Source: Synechococcus sp. UW140 (GTDB lineage: Bacteria > Cyanobacteriota > Cyanobacteriia > PCC-6307 > Cyanobiaceae). From it: a stretch of 64,000 bases of DNA. Positions 28,991 through 40,200 of this stretch are shown here, one piece after another (the stretch's first letter is position 1; each line of letters opens with the position of its first letter). Both the position numbers and the translations under genes were made by a program. The stretch is taken from contig CAMCMT010000002.1 of assembly GCA_945875915.1 (NCBI GenBank), positions 42,020-106,019 on the forward strand. Reading direction: 5' to 3'. The notes under the pieces were generated by a model. It made no database searches, was not told where the DNA came from, and saw only the letters and a program-made list of their open reading frames with translations.

Positions 28991-30505
28991 CTAGGGGCTG
29001 CCAGCACCTGGCAGGGGCTGGGCCAGGGGGCCAAAACCAACGAACTGCAGCCGCACCGAGGGCAGCCCGCCACGCCGCAGCTGAACGGAGCCAAGGGGGA
29101 CTAACGAACCCACCTCCTTCGGCCATTCGATCCGATCTTCGGGATGCTGGGGATCTTCCAGGGCAAAAATCACACCGCTAGAGCCCTGGTATCCATTGGC
29201 TGGTAACCAATAGGTGAACCCGCGCGGATCGCCGCTGAAGCTGGTGTAGCTCGCTCGGCTGTGGTCCTTCAGGGCCAGGGCCAAAAAGCCGGGGAGTTCG
29301 TAGCGGCGGCTGGCGATCAGATCGGCAGCTCCCAGGGCCGCCCAAACGCGGGGATTGCTTTTTAGGGCCTCCCTCAGGCTGGCCGCTGGCATCAATTGAT
29401 TGGAGGTATCGACCCCCGCCGGCAGGACTTGATCCAGCACGCCAAAGCGCACTTGCAACGCCGCTACCGAGAGCAGGGGAGCCAGTAGCGCCAAGGTGAG
29501 ATTCCGGCCCCAGACCAGGCCCTGGGGCCAGGGGGTGGGCCTGCGGGCTAGCCAGTCGCCAGCAAGGGGCAGCAGGAACCACCAGGCGGGCACGAGCCAG
29601 CTGGAGAGCACCTGCATGCGCCCGGATAACAAAGTAAAGGTGACCAGGATCGGCAGGGCCAAGGTTCGCAGCAGCTGGCGTGCCAGTGGGTTGGCCGCCG
29701 ATCGCTCCTGGGGCCCTAGGGACGCCCACAGCAGCAGCCCGATCGTCGGAAACAACAGCAGCAGCTGGGTCAGCAGGAACAGGGGCGGACCGGAGAAGTT
29801 GTAGGTGTGCTCGGCCAGGGTTCGGCCGCCATGGAACAGGAAGGAGGCCCAGTGGTGCTGGAGATTCCAGATCCAGAGGGGGCTGGAGACGCCCGCCCAC
29901 ACCACCAGGCCTAACCAGGGCCAGGGCCTAAGCAGGGCTGCCCGGCGCTCTGCCGTGCCTAGGCACCAGCCCAGCAGTGCCAGCAACACCAGCAGGGAGT
30001 GGTATTTGCACAGGCTCATTAGCCCCAGCAAGAATCCCAGGCCTGCGGCCTCCCTGGCGTTGCTTGGTACGACTAGGGGATGGCGCGATAGCCACCACAT
30101 CAGGGCCGCCAACACCAACAGCAGCGGACTATCCGGCAGCAGTAACAGGCCACCACAGGCAAACAGCAGGGGGGACGCACTGCCCACGGCCACAGACCAC
30201 AAGCCCGCCTTCGGCCCAAACCAGCGGCCTGTCGCCGCAGCCAGCAGGGCTAGGGCGGCCGTATAGGAGAGCAGCGAGGGCACACGAAGGGCAAAAATTG
30301 ACCCCCCCAGAGCGTTACCGATTAGGGACCAGATCCCCACCCCCACCGGGTGATCCAGGTAGCTGAGGTTGGGATGGCGTCCATAGAAGAGGTAATAGGC
30401 CTCGTCGTAGCCCGGTGGCAGGACCAGGGCGAGTAGACCGCGCACCAGCAGCCCCGCCAGCAGTAGCAGGACCAGGGGGGGGAGACGTCGAAGGGAGGTG
30501 ACCAT
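28991..30505 (-). CDS. GT39-type (ArnT/PMT-like) membrane glycosyltransferase
   Basis: 504 residues, very hydrophobic, about ten or more helices in the N-terminal 370 residues and a C-terminal soluble domain. The first periplasmic loop has PPGYDEAYYLFYGRHPNLSY followed by LDHPVGVG, the acidic (DE) catalytic loop and HP motif of the PMT_2/GT39 group. These enzymes move a sugar from a polyprenyl-phosphate carrier onto a lipid or protein in the periplasm. It is divergent from the giant surface-protein gene, with about 700 bases between. Whether it glycosylates that Ser/Thr-rich protein is speculation. GGGAGG precedes the start codon with good spacing. Confidence 0.87.
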   Translation of the reverse strand: MVTSLRRLPPLVLLLLAGLLVRGLLALVLPPGYDEAYYLFYGRHPNLSYLDHPVGVGIWSLIGNALGGSIFALRVPSLLSYTAALALLAAATGRWFGPKAGLWSVAVGSASPLLFACGGLLLLPDSPLLLVLAALMWWLSRHPLVVPSNAREAAGLGFLLGLMSLCKYHSLLVLLALLGWCLGTAERRAALLRPWPWLGLVVWAGVSSPLWIWNLQHHWASFLFHGGRTLAEHTYNFSGPPLFLLTQLLLLFPTIGLLLWASLGPQERSAANPLARQLLRTLALPILVTFTLLSGRMQVLSSWLVPAWWFLLPLAGDWLARRPTPWPQGLVWGRNLTLALLAPLLSVAALQVRFGVLDQVLPAGVDTSNQLMPAASLREALKSNPRVWAALGAADLIASRRYELPGFLALALKDHSRASYTSFSGDPRGFTYWLPANGYQGSSGVIFALEDPQHPEDRIEWPKEVGSLVPLGSVQLRRGGLPSVRLQFVGFGPLAQPLPGAGSP

Positions 30506-31130
30506 GGCGGAATCCTGCCAAGGCGTAGCACCGTTGGGGTGGCTGGCTGGACCGTTGCCATGGATGCGCCATGGACCGACCCGGAAGTCGCAGAGGAATA
30601 GCGATCCCTGATGGCGTCCTGGTCAGCGGACCGTACAGATAAGGCGGGGGCCAGCTCTTGGGGCCCAAAGCAACCTAATCCGCTTCCAGTTCGATCCCTA
30701 CTTAGGAGGCCTTAGCCCCTAAAGATCCTACCGCAAGCCATTTACCAACCCTAGAGGTCTTCACCCAAGCCCTTCAATCCCAGGGATCTGACCTGAGCCG
30801 CCGCAGGCGGCTGGCTCCGATATCGGTCCCCGGTGGTCCAACGGGATCAAATCCTATCCCCCGCTGGGGATAGGCGAAGTTGAGCGTAAAGCTTAAAATT
30901 TAAGTAATTAATTAATTGAAAATTGTTCAAACTAATCGCAGCTTCCAAAAGTTCATTTGGAACGAGTCAGTGCTCTCAAGCTCGATTGACAGGGCACACA
31001 AAAATTTTACGCCCTTTCCTGACTGGGCATCCTGGACACACTGAGCCAGGCGTTGGCCTTGGTAAGGGTCCCCCTAGATACCCCATTGCATAGGCATTGA
31101 ATGCCGCACTAAGGAGCTCAAGACCTTCAA
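30506..31130. other. long divergent intergenic region with hairpins
   Basis: No gene is evident. The half near the glycosyltransferase is GC-rich, and the half near the giant gene is strongly AT-rich (for example TAATTAATTAATT near 30905). Structures seen are AGCCGCC-gca-GGCGGCT (30796-30812), a perfect 9-bp stem CCTATCCCC / GGGGATAGG with a 4-base loop (30853-30874), and the palindrome CTTAAAATTTAAG (30892-30904). None has a following T-run. A TTGACA at 30986 lacks a well-placed -10. The length suggests a regulated or long 5' leader. Confidence 0.45.
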
Positions 31131-31158
31131 TTGACAGACTTAAATTAGCTTTTAATTG
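31131..31158 (+). promoter_or_regulatory. candidate sigma-70 promoter of the giant gene
   Basis: TTGACA at 31131-31136 is a perfect -35 hexamer. TAATTG at 31153 gives 16-bp spacing; TGTAAT at 31157 is the better hexamer but with 20-bp spacing. The surroundings are AT-rich, and the start codon follows at 31212. Confidence 0.5.
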
Positions 31159-31165
31159 TAATTAT

Positions 31166-31181
31166 TGAACGTCAACGTTCA
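31166..31181. promoter_or_regulatory. perfect inverted repeat, operator-like
   Basis: TGAACGT-CA-ACGTTCA: 7-bp arms separated by two bases, placed where transcription would begin from the -35 box at 31131 and 30 bases before the giant gene's ATG. The geometry suits a dimeric repressor. No known regulator is recognised. Confidence 0.45.
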
Positions 31182-31211
31182 CCCATTAATTAACTCACAG
31201 AGTCTCAACCC

Positions 31212-34200
31212 ATGCAAGGACTTGGCATTGATAACACAGCCCCCAACTTTGGCAATTTAGCCATCGGTGGCTTGTCGGTTCAGTCCGATACTCTCCCAGG
31301 CCTACAATCGCCCCTAACTCCTCCATCCCTGCTGGAACCTTTTCCAGCCCCAGGTCCGTGGCCACCCAATCCCTATGCACCACTGTGGACTAGCCCTGAA
31401 TCAGATTTCGAGGCCCAACGCTGGGCACCCCTGTCAGCCCTAGGCAGTCAGCTGCAAAATGACAAAGCGATTTATATTGTTACATCAACCAGTGATAATC
31501 TTAACCAACTTGCGACTGCCTTACAAAGTCGAGGTGCTTCCACCATACAACTCAAGGCCAATGAAACCCTAGCCGATCTGGTTGGCCATTTAAAAACATT
31601 TGCTCCCACAGGCGGTTTTGATGCCATTCACCTGCTTGGCCATGGCGCTTCAGGTCAATTTGCAATTGGTAGGGAAACTCTCTCCAGTCGGAATGTCTGG
31701 CGCCATAAGGACGAACTCAGGCAATTGGGCAAATTGCTCCATGAAAATGGCGATTTGTTGGTTTATGGCTGTGAATCTGGCAAGGGAACGGCCGGGCAAC
31801 GCTTCATCGATGCTCTAGCGAACTACACAGGAGCCGATGTGGCGGCCTCCAATGATGTCACCTATTCAAACCTGCTAACCCAGTCATCCGATTGGGTATT
31901 AGAGGAAAAATTCGGTGCCATTGAAGCCAATCAGGATGTGCTCACCGGTTTGAACTGGCAGGGCCAGCTCGGGGGTACGGCAAGCATCTCTGGATCCGAA
32001 CTCAACATCACTAATGCCTCTGGCACTATCGGCATTAGCCGCAATGCAACCGGCATTGTGCTGACGGGCACCACCCAAACTAGCCTCACCGCCGCCAGCA
32101 CAAAGGTCTTCAGCAAGGTGTCAGTCACTGGCAATAATTTTGAAATCAGTGGTATCAACCTCGATTGGAATAGCACAGACACCACATACCCTACCCCCGG
32201 GTATGACGTGGAGCTCAATGCCACTGGTTCCTACGATGCCGACAGCACAGCAAACAGTGGCGACCTCAAAGTATCAGGTGCCATTCGCTCGTTTGGTGGC
32301 AATGTCAGCCTGAGTAGTCCCGGCAAGATTACGATTCGCCCCTCAGATATCAACTCCATCGCTGCCCTCATTGATGCGCGCACTTGGTCGGGCAGCACTG
32401 CCACAACAACCGCAGGAAATTTAACGATTAATTTTGAGAGCGAGGGCCGCGACCTACCCTTGCTGCTGTGGATGCCCCAGGTTGACGTTAACCTTGAGGT
32501 TGGCCATACAACAGGCACAGGCAAAACACAACTATTCGCAAAAGACGTAACGATTACCGGCTCTGCGTCAATTGCCTCAGACCTAATCAACAATAGCACT
32601 TCCAACCAAGGCTTGGTCGTTGCTAATGAGTTATTAGACACTGTCGTGTATGGCATAACCACATCCCTATCGCCCCTTCCCGCGACCATAAAAACTGGCA
32701 ACACATCGGCAAAGGTTGCCTTTAGCAATGCCGAACTACAATCAAGCGGTTCAATCAACCTTGATTTAAGCTCTTCACTAGCCCTCAAGGCGCCTGCCTA
32801 TGGCAGTGCTTGGTGGCAAAACTCTCCGATACTCTGGTCTGCTGGCGTGGCAGTTGGCTCATCAACCACAGATTTATCGTTCAAATCGAGCACGCTCAAT
32901 ACGACAGGTGGTGACATCACTATCAAGACAGCCAGCAGCAATGAGTTATCGGCAGACTCTACCCTCAAGGTTGACCTTCCAAAAAAGAAAGATGCAATAA
33001 CCGGTAAAAAAGAAGATAGCAAAGAGAACAATAACAAAATAGTATCAAGTTTTGGGGTCACAGTTGGCAACACAAAGAGCAATATTTTTCTGGATGCAAC
33101 CTCTCAAATCAAAGCTTCTGGCTCGATTAGCATCGAGAATAAAGCGGATCCCACAGCAGAGACCAATTCTGCAGCTGTACTTTTCTATGGGGGAATGGGT
33201 GCCGCATCTGCAACGATCGGCTATGACAAAACAAAAGCAACTGTCCAAATTGACGGCCTAATCCAAAGTGAAGGACAGAGCTACGCGAATCCACAAGGAA
33301 CCTCTAGCCTCTTCAGCTCATTTTGGAATTACATTCAAGCAGGGTCCTTACCCAAATACACGGTTACAACATCAGCCAACGCTCCCATCACAGCCGCTGT
33401 CAGCCTAAGCATCGGACAGGTCGTCAGAGCGACCGATGGAAATCTGTACAAGTTCATCGGTAGCAGTGCAACATCTCTTGACCTGCAAACTCTTAATGTC
33501 ACAACCGATCCCCGTTTCACGGCAATCGGGTCATCTACATTCGCGGCCAACGCCGGCCTAAAAGTTGGCGACGAAGTCAAAGTAGAGAATGCGAAGACTG
33601 GTTACGCCTTTAAAGTTCGTACCCTAGCGGATGGGAAAAAAGTTCTAGATGGCCGCGATGGTCTTGAACTAACGCGCACCGGCTCCACCAATACCTTCAC
33701 TGTCAACCCAGGGGATCGCATCCTTGGCGATGACGGCAGGCATTATCTCTACCGCGGCAGCACAGCCCTAATCACAACGCTCGATAAGCTCGATCCCAGT
33801 GGAGCAGATTGGGCGATTGCGCCCTTGCTGGAGTCAGGTGATGCCATGCAAATCACCGCCATTCTAAACAGCACAGATTCACGAAAAGACTATATCCTGG
33901 CAACCGATCAACCATTGGACCTCATCAAAGAGCAGTCTACTGGCACTAGGCACGGTATTTTCAAGGTCAAGGATACATTATTCGATGCCAGCAAATCAAC
34001 AAGCGTCGACTTGACGAATAACGAAATTATTTTAACGCCAGCAACCGGTACCCGGGATGCCTATGGGCCGGGCCAACCAGTCCGCTATTATGTTATGTCA
34101 GATGAGGACTCAGGCCAGGATAGCTATCCGATCGGAGGCCTAGCTGGTGACACTTCATATTATCTAATCCCGCGCGGTGGAGATCGATTTGCCCTAGCCT

Positions 34201-37200
34201 CAACCCCCGATGATGCCCTAGCAAACCGAGCTATCGATTTCACCCAGCTTGGCACGGGCAGTCAGCACATACTCCTCTACGACCTCGGTGCAAATACAAC
34301 CGTTAAGGCCACAGTGGGTACCATTGGCACCAATGACTACGTGCCCCCATCCGTTCCGGTTGCTCAAGTTACGAGCCTCACCTTGAGTGGTAGCTATGAG
34401 GTTAATGATGTAATCACCATCACAGTCCGGAATCAAGGTGTCGCAAATGCGACTTCCCAAGATCTCACCTATAAAGCAACTAGCTCCAATCTAACCGTCA
34501 TCCGAGATGGGATTATTAATCTCATTAACACTAGCAGCGGGATTGGTGCCGGTATGGGGGCCTATCTCCAAGCCGCAGCAGCAACAACCAGCGGAGTAAC
34601 TGCAATCACTATTACCGCTAAAACCGCAGGCAGTCCCTTTCTCGTGATCGCTGGTGCTAGCAATGGGCCGATTGCCACCAACCCAGATCGAACGCAAGCC
34701 ATTAGCGTTGAAAGTGTCACCCAAAATGTCACCCCCCCCAATCAGCTCAATAAGAAGCTGTCCCTCACTAGTGTCCCAACTGGGTTAGCTGATTTGAGCA
34801 CTGTTCAACTTAGCTCTGGCTTACTACAAACATCAACCAGTGCCCTAATCGGTGCCCAAGCCTTTCTCACGGCATCTAGTGTGTTGATCAATAGTGCCGG
34901 CACCAGCCTGGGCAACACTGCCAACCTCACCTTACAACCAGGAGAGGTGCTCTATGTAGAGACAACAACTAGCGTTACAACGACAGGCTCCTATCGTCGC
35001 TATGCAGGATCGTCAGCCTGGTCGGGAACGGCAAGTCAGCTGAGAACTGCACTGACAAGTCAAAGCACAAACTGGCTAACCAACGCAGGCCCGTTACTGC
35101 AGTTGATCTGCCCAGGAGCAGACAGCAACGACTATCGACTGCAAAGCACTACCCTTGGGGCACCTATCCTTAAAAATAGCATTCTGTCGACGCAATCTAG
35201 CGCAGGTCTGGCCTTTCAAGTGCAAACAGCCGCCGTTGTATTTGATCCTAGTACCTCGGTGGATAATATCAATAACACCCTAACTCTTACGGGCTTCGGT
35301 GCTAGCACCGGCGACCTCATCCATTACAGCGCTGATCCAACCTATACGAGCACCGTTGCTCAATCCGCCTTCCTGCCGGTCACCGCCGATGGCATGACCA
35401 ATGGGACCAATACCTGGTCTGAGATCACCCTGCCTAGCACAGCTGTTCCCACAAGCGCCAATAGTGGCATCTATAAACTCACCTACTATTCGTCCAATCC
35501 ATTGTTTGCTGCTACAGGTCGGGCCCCTGCCTCTGATCCCCTTGGCGGCCTGCTAGAGGGCCAAGATCTTTATGCAGTGAAAGGAACAACCGAAGGCACG
35601 ATCAAGCTGTTCCAAAATTCCGCAGCGACGCAAGCCGTCATTCTCAACACAAGTGACCTTAGCGAAAATGCGACTCACTATTTCAGGCTTAATGCCAATG
35701 TTCTACAGCCATCGCAAGCCGTCGGAGGCATCAGCCCAGACAAAGAGTTATTGCTGATAGCCTTAGGTGGTGATCGCTATCAACTCGTAGAGGATAGTGC
35801 TTCCTTCGAAAGTGCCTTGCCACGCAACCTGCTTGGCAGCCAAATCAGTGCCACAACTCGACTAAGTAAAGTTGTAGACGATGAAGTTGCCGGTGTAGAG
35901 ATTAAATCAGTAATCGTGGCTGAAAATATAGTAGGAGCCGAAACTGCCCTGGGTGGAGCGCCGGCATTGGGTGACACGTTTAGCAATGCAGGCATAAGCA
36001 ACTTAATGGCGAAAGGAACAAAGGGTGTGATGAATCAACTTTTTCAGATTGATATCAATCCCACCCGTGCAGAAGTGGAACAAGGCAGCTCAATCAGTGG
36101 GGCCATTGCCCTAAATTTGGGAGAACACATTGCTAGCGTGGAACAGGGAAGCACTGGCCAGGTTGCGGCTGGGGCAAGCAAGTCTATTAACATTGCCTCC
36201 TCAATTGAAGCCACCTTTAAAAACATCAATAAGTCTGAAACAGAGCAGGGCTCTTCTGCCGCCATTAATGTTTCACTAGGCGTTAATAACCTTAGTAACA
36301 CTGCCAAAAACAACCTAAAAGGATCAATACAAACCTCTGGCGAAGTGACCCTAGAAGCAACAACGGAATACCCCAGCCTCTTCAAGGAAACATTTGGTGA
36401 TTCCAAAAAAATCGCCAAATGGTTTCAATCGCCCACAAACATTATTGATTCAATCTCCGATACGACCGGGGTTTTTGTGGGCGAATCTTTTAACAGTTTT
36501 TCACAAGTAAAAATCGCCGGTAAGGATGTAAAAATCGCCGGCCAAGAAGAAGCAACTCCGATGCGATCCGAGATAAGCATCGGCATTGGCATTAATATTA
36601 GTAAAATCTCCTCTGTTAATACCAATACATTAGCCGGCACCATATCTGCTGGCGATTTAACCCTTATTGCGTCCAATCAGATCGATTTCATCCGTGGTGC
36701 TGGCTCAATCCATATCGATTTTAGCCCGGAAACACTGACGGGCATTGCTGGGGAGCCAGTGAGCGAGAGAGCCGCCCATCGTAAGGACGTTCTAACCGCT
36801 GGCAATGTTGCAAAAAATGGCCTTGGTGCTTCAATCTCAATTATTACTCCAATCAATATCACACAAAATATCTTCACCGGTACATCAGTTGTCACCTTGG
36901 GAGGCGCTCTTTCGGCAACGGCAAGTCAAAGTGGTAAAAGTGTGGGGGTTGCAGTTGGATCTGGGTCATCGTCCAATCTTGGTTTGAATGGCGGCATTCT
37001 AATTCAGACTGGCGCTAGTAATACGACAGAAAATGTTCGTGATTTCGGCGCCAAGCTTCAAGCTGCCTCGGCAAGTTTTACGGCAACAGATGAGTTGGCG
37101 CAAGCAGATTTTTCTGGCGCTGTTCAATTTAGCAAGTCCATTGGTATGGGGCTCTCCCTAATCCTCAATGATCTCCAGCGTAAAACCAGAAATCGCCTTG

Positions 37201-40200
37201 ATGCCAGTGGAATCAACCTCACGGACCCGTCAGGTCTGCAAGCGTCTGCAACAAACACCGGTGATCTATTGACGATTGCTGTAGCAGGGGCGATTAGTAC
37301 CAGCTCAAAAAGTAAGGAACCGAAAAATGACGACTCAACAAGTAAGTGGATGCCACAAATCAGTAGCTTTGGGATTTCCGGGGCTGGCAGCGTGGTTGTC
37401 AATCAGCTAGCTGGCAATGAGTCCAGCAGCACGCTCACAGGTAGCAACACGACTCCTGTTGCAATTACAGCACCAGCGGTCACACTCACGGCAAAAGATT
37501 CAACCGAAGTGCGGAACTTGGGTGGGGCCGTAGCCTTTGGTAAGCGGGGTGCGGTAACCCCTACAGCCTCCTCAGACCAGGCTAATCGTGGTCAGGCAAG
37601 CATCGCTGGTAGTGCTAACTTCAACTACATCAGCCGCGACGTCAATAGCACTCTCAGTAACGTTGATTTTGGCGCCCAACAGACCACCCTCAATCTCAAC
37701 AGCAGCACAGAAGGCGCCATGGCAACTGCCGGTGCGATCAGTCTCTCCGTAGCTGTTTCACCGGGCACGTCACTGTCGATCCCCGGCTCCCTCGCCGTCA
37801 ACAAGAACGCTGCAAACAACCCGTCGCCAGCAACCAAAGCATCGATCAGCAATATTCGCGGCACAGCGATTAAGAGCTTGAATGCAACCGCCATTGAAGC
37901 TGCCGATGCTGGTGCCTACGCCGGCAGCCTCGGCCTAGCCGCCAACCCCTTGCAACCCTCCACCTCACCGGCGACAGGACCCCAAGTTGCAGCCACCTTG
38001 GGGTTCTCCGTTGCCATTAATGACCTTCAGGCTGGATCTTTGGCAGAACTCAGCGGCAGCACCCTGACTACCACCGCCGCCGCTCCCATCACCATTCGGG
38101 CCAATACAAGTGATGTCGACCTCCAGACGGTAAGCATCTCTGCTGCGGGCTCCGCCAGCAATTCCACAGCTGGTTCTGCCATGGGCTCCTATGCCGTATC
38201 TGGAGCTGGCGCTGGTGCTGAAAACAAATACTCCAGCCCGATCACCGCCAGGATTTCTGGAAGCACCATCAAATCACCCAGCAGCGATAGCGGCGCCCAG
38301 GTCACGATTGATGCCTCCAGTGATGAGCAGGTGCTTGCCGTAACCGGGGGTGTCGACATCGCCATTGCCCAAGGCACGGGCAGTGGCACTTCTGCCGCCC
38401 TCTCGGTGGGTGCTTCCGCGTCCCATAACACCCTCTCTGGAGGGATTGCAGCCCTAGGCAGTGGCGATAGCACGATCACTGCGGAGTCGCTCACTATCAC
38501 AGGCACCGATGGCAGCTCCATCGGTGCCTATGCCATTGCCGGTTCAGCCAGCGTTGCCTCGGGCAACCTCGGGTCTGCCTTCAGTGGAGCCCTGGTGGGT
38601 GCCGGTACTGGTAACTCAATCAGCCGTAGCGTCGATGCGCGCATCGGTGATCCTGCGGCCAGCACGGCAGCATCCGGTGTGGTCAACGTCGTGGATGCCA
38701 CGATCCGTGCCCGCCGTAGTGACGACTCACGCATCGTTGCCGATGCGGCCGGCGCCGCTATCGCGGCTGCCCGTAGCTCTACTGGTTCGGCCATGGGCGC
38801 TGCCATCGCCGGTGCCTTCAGCTTTAACACCATCTCCGGGGGAGTCACGGCTGGTGTCTACAACATCACCGATTTTAATTCCACGGGCAATATTACGATT
38901 GAGGCCTTAGCGGCCAGGGGCAGGGGCGGAAGCAATATTGATACTTTCGCTGGGGGGTTTGCTGTATCCGTCAACCAGTCCGCCACAGGCAGTGGTGGCG
39001 GAGGAAGCATGGGATTAGTGGTGGCCCGTAACACGATTACCGATCCGCTTACGGCCAAGATCAAGAATGTGAAAGGCGGATCCGATAACAAAGTCAAGGT
39101 CGGCACCCTGACGATCAACGCCAATAACGATCGCCAGATCAAAACGGATGCGGCCGGCGGTGCCCTCACCCTTAGTCAGAGTGCTGGCACAAGTGTCTCG
39201 ATTGCCATTGCTGCCGTCGACGGTCAGAACATCATCAGTGGCGATATTTACGCCGGTGTCGATCTTGGCGGCACCCAGCTGGAAACCAGCGGCAATGGCA
39301 TCAACCTCGGTGGCGTTCTCTCCAGCCTCGATTTCCTCGCTTCCGACACCTCGATGATCGAGGTGTTCAGCGTCGCAGCGGCCATTTCCATGGCGCAAGG
39401 CGCCAGCCAAGCAATCAGCCTCAGCGGTGGTGGTGCCGGCGCCACCAACACGATCAGCTCCAGCGTCCAATCGGTCGCCTCCGCTTCGTCCTTGCGGGGC
39501 ACGGGGACGGGCCGTCACCGCGTTCGCGCTACCACCACCAAGGGCAGCACCACAGCCACGGGCGATAACCGCCAGATCAAGGCTTCCATTGGCGCCGGTG
39601 CTGGTGGCGGTGCCGCCATCGGGGTGAGCACCGTCGAAAACAAGATCAGCTGGGATAGCACCAACAAAACCTCATCCGGCGCTGGGGTCTCCGCCAAGTT
39701 GGATGTTGCCTCCACCGACATTGCCGGTGCCCTTGAGCTCTCCTCCATCAATGCCGATGCGATCGAGGCCACGGTCGCTTCCGTTGCTGTTGGCTTCGCC
39801 TACGGTGCGGAAGGGTCCTCCCTAGCAATTTCAGCCGCTGGAGCTGGCGCCACCAACAGCATTGGCACTGCCTCTACCGCCCAGATTGTCGCTCGCAGCA
39901 GCGGCGCCGGTGAACTCAAGGCGGGCTCGATCAACCTCACCACCTTGGATATTGGCCAAATCACATCCAATGCTGGAGCTGGCAGCGTAGCCACCTCCTT
40001 CGCCGGCAGTGGGCTCTCCGTAGCGCCTTCCATTGGCGCCGCCACCTCCACCAATACCCTTGCAGGCAACAGTGATGCCTCCATCTCCGGCTTTACTGGC
40101 ATCCGCAGCAGCAGTGGTGATGTCAGCCTCCGCACAAGCCGCGAACTGCTCGATGCCAACGGCGCCAGCCTCTCCAGCCGCCGCATCGACAGCACCGCTG

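Noticed and set aside
30986..30991. TTGACA as a second promoter for the giant gene
   Set aside because: No -10-like hexamer lies 15-19 bases downstream.
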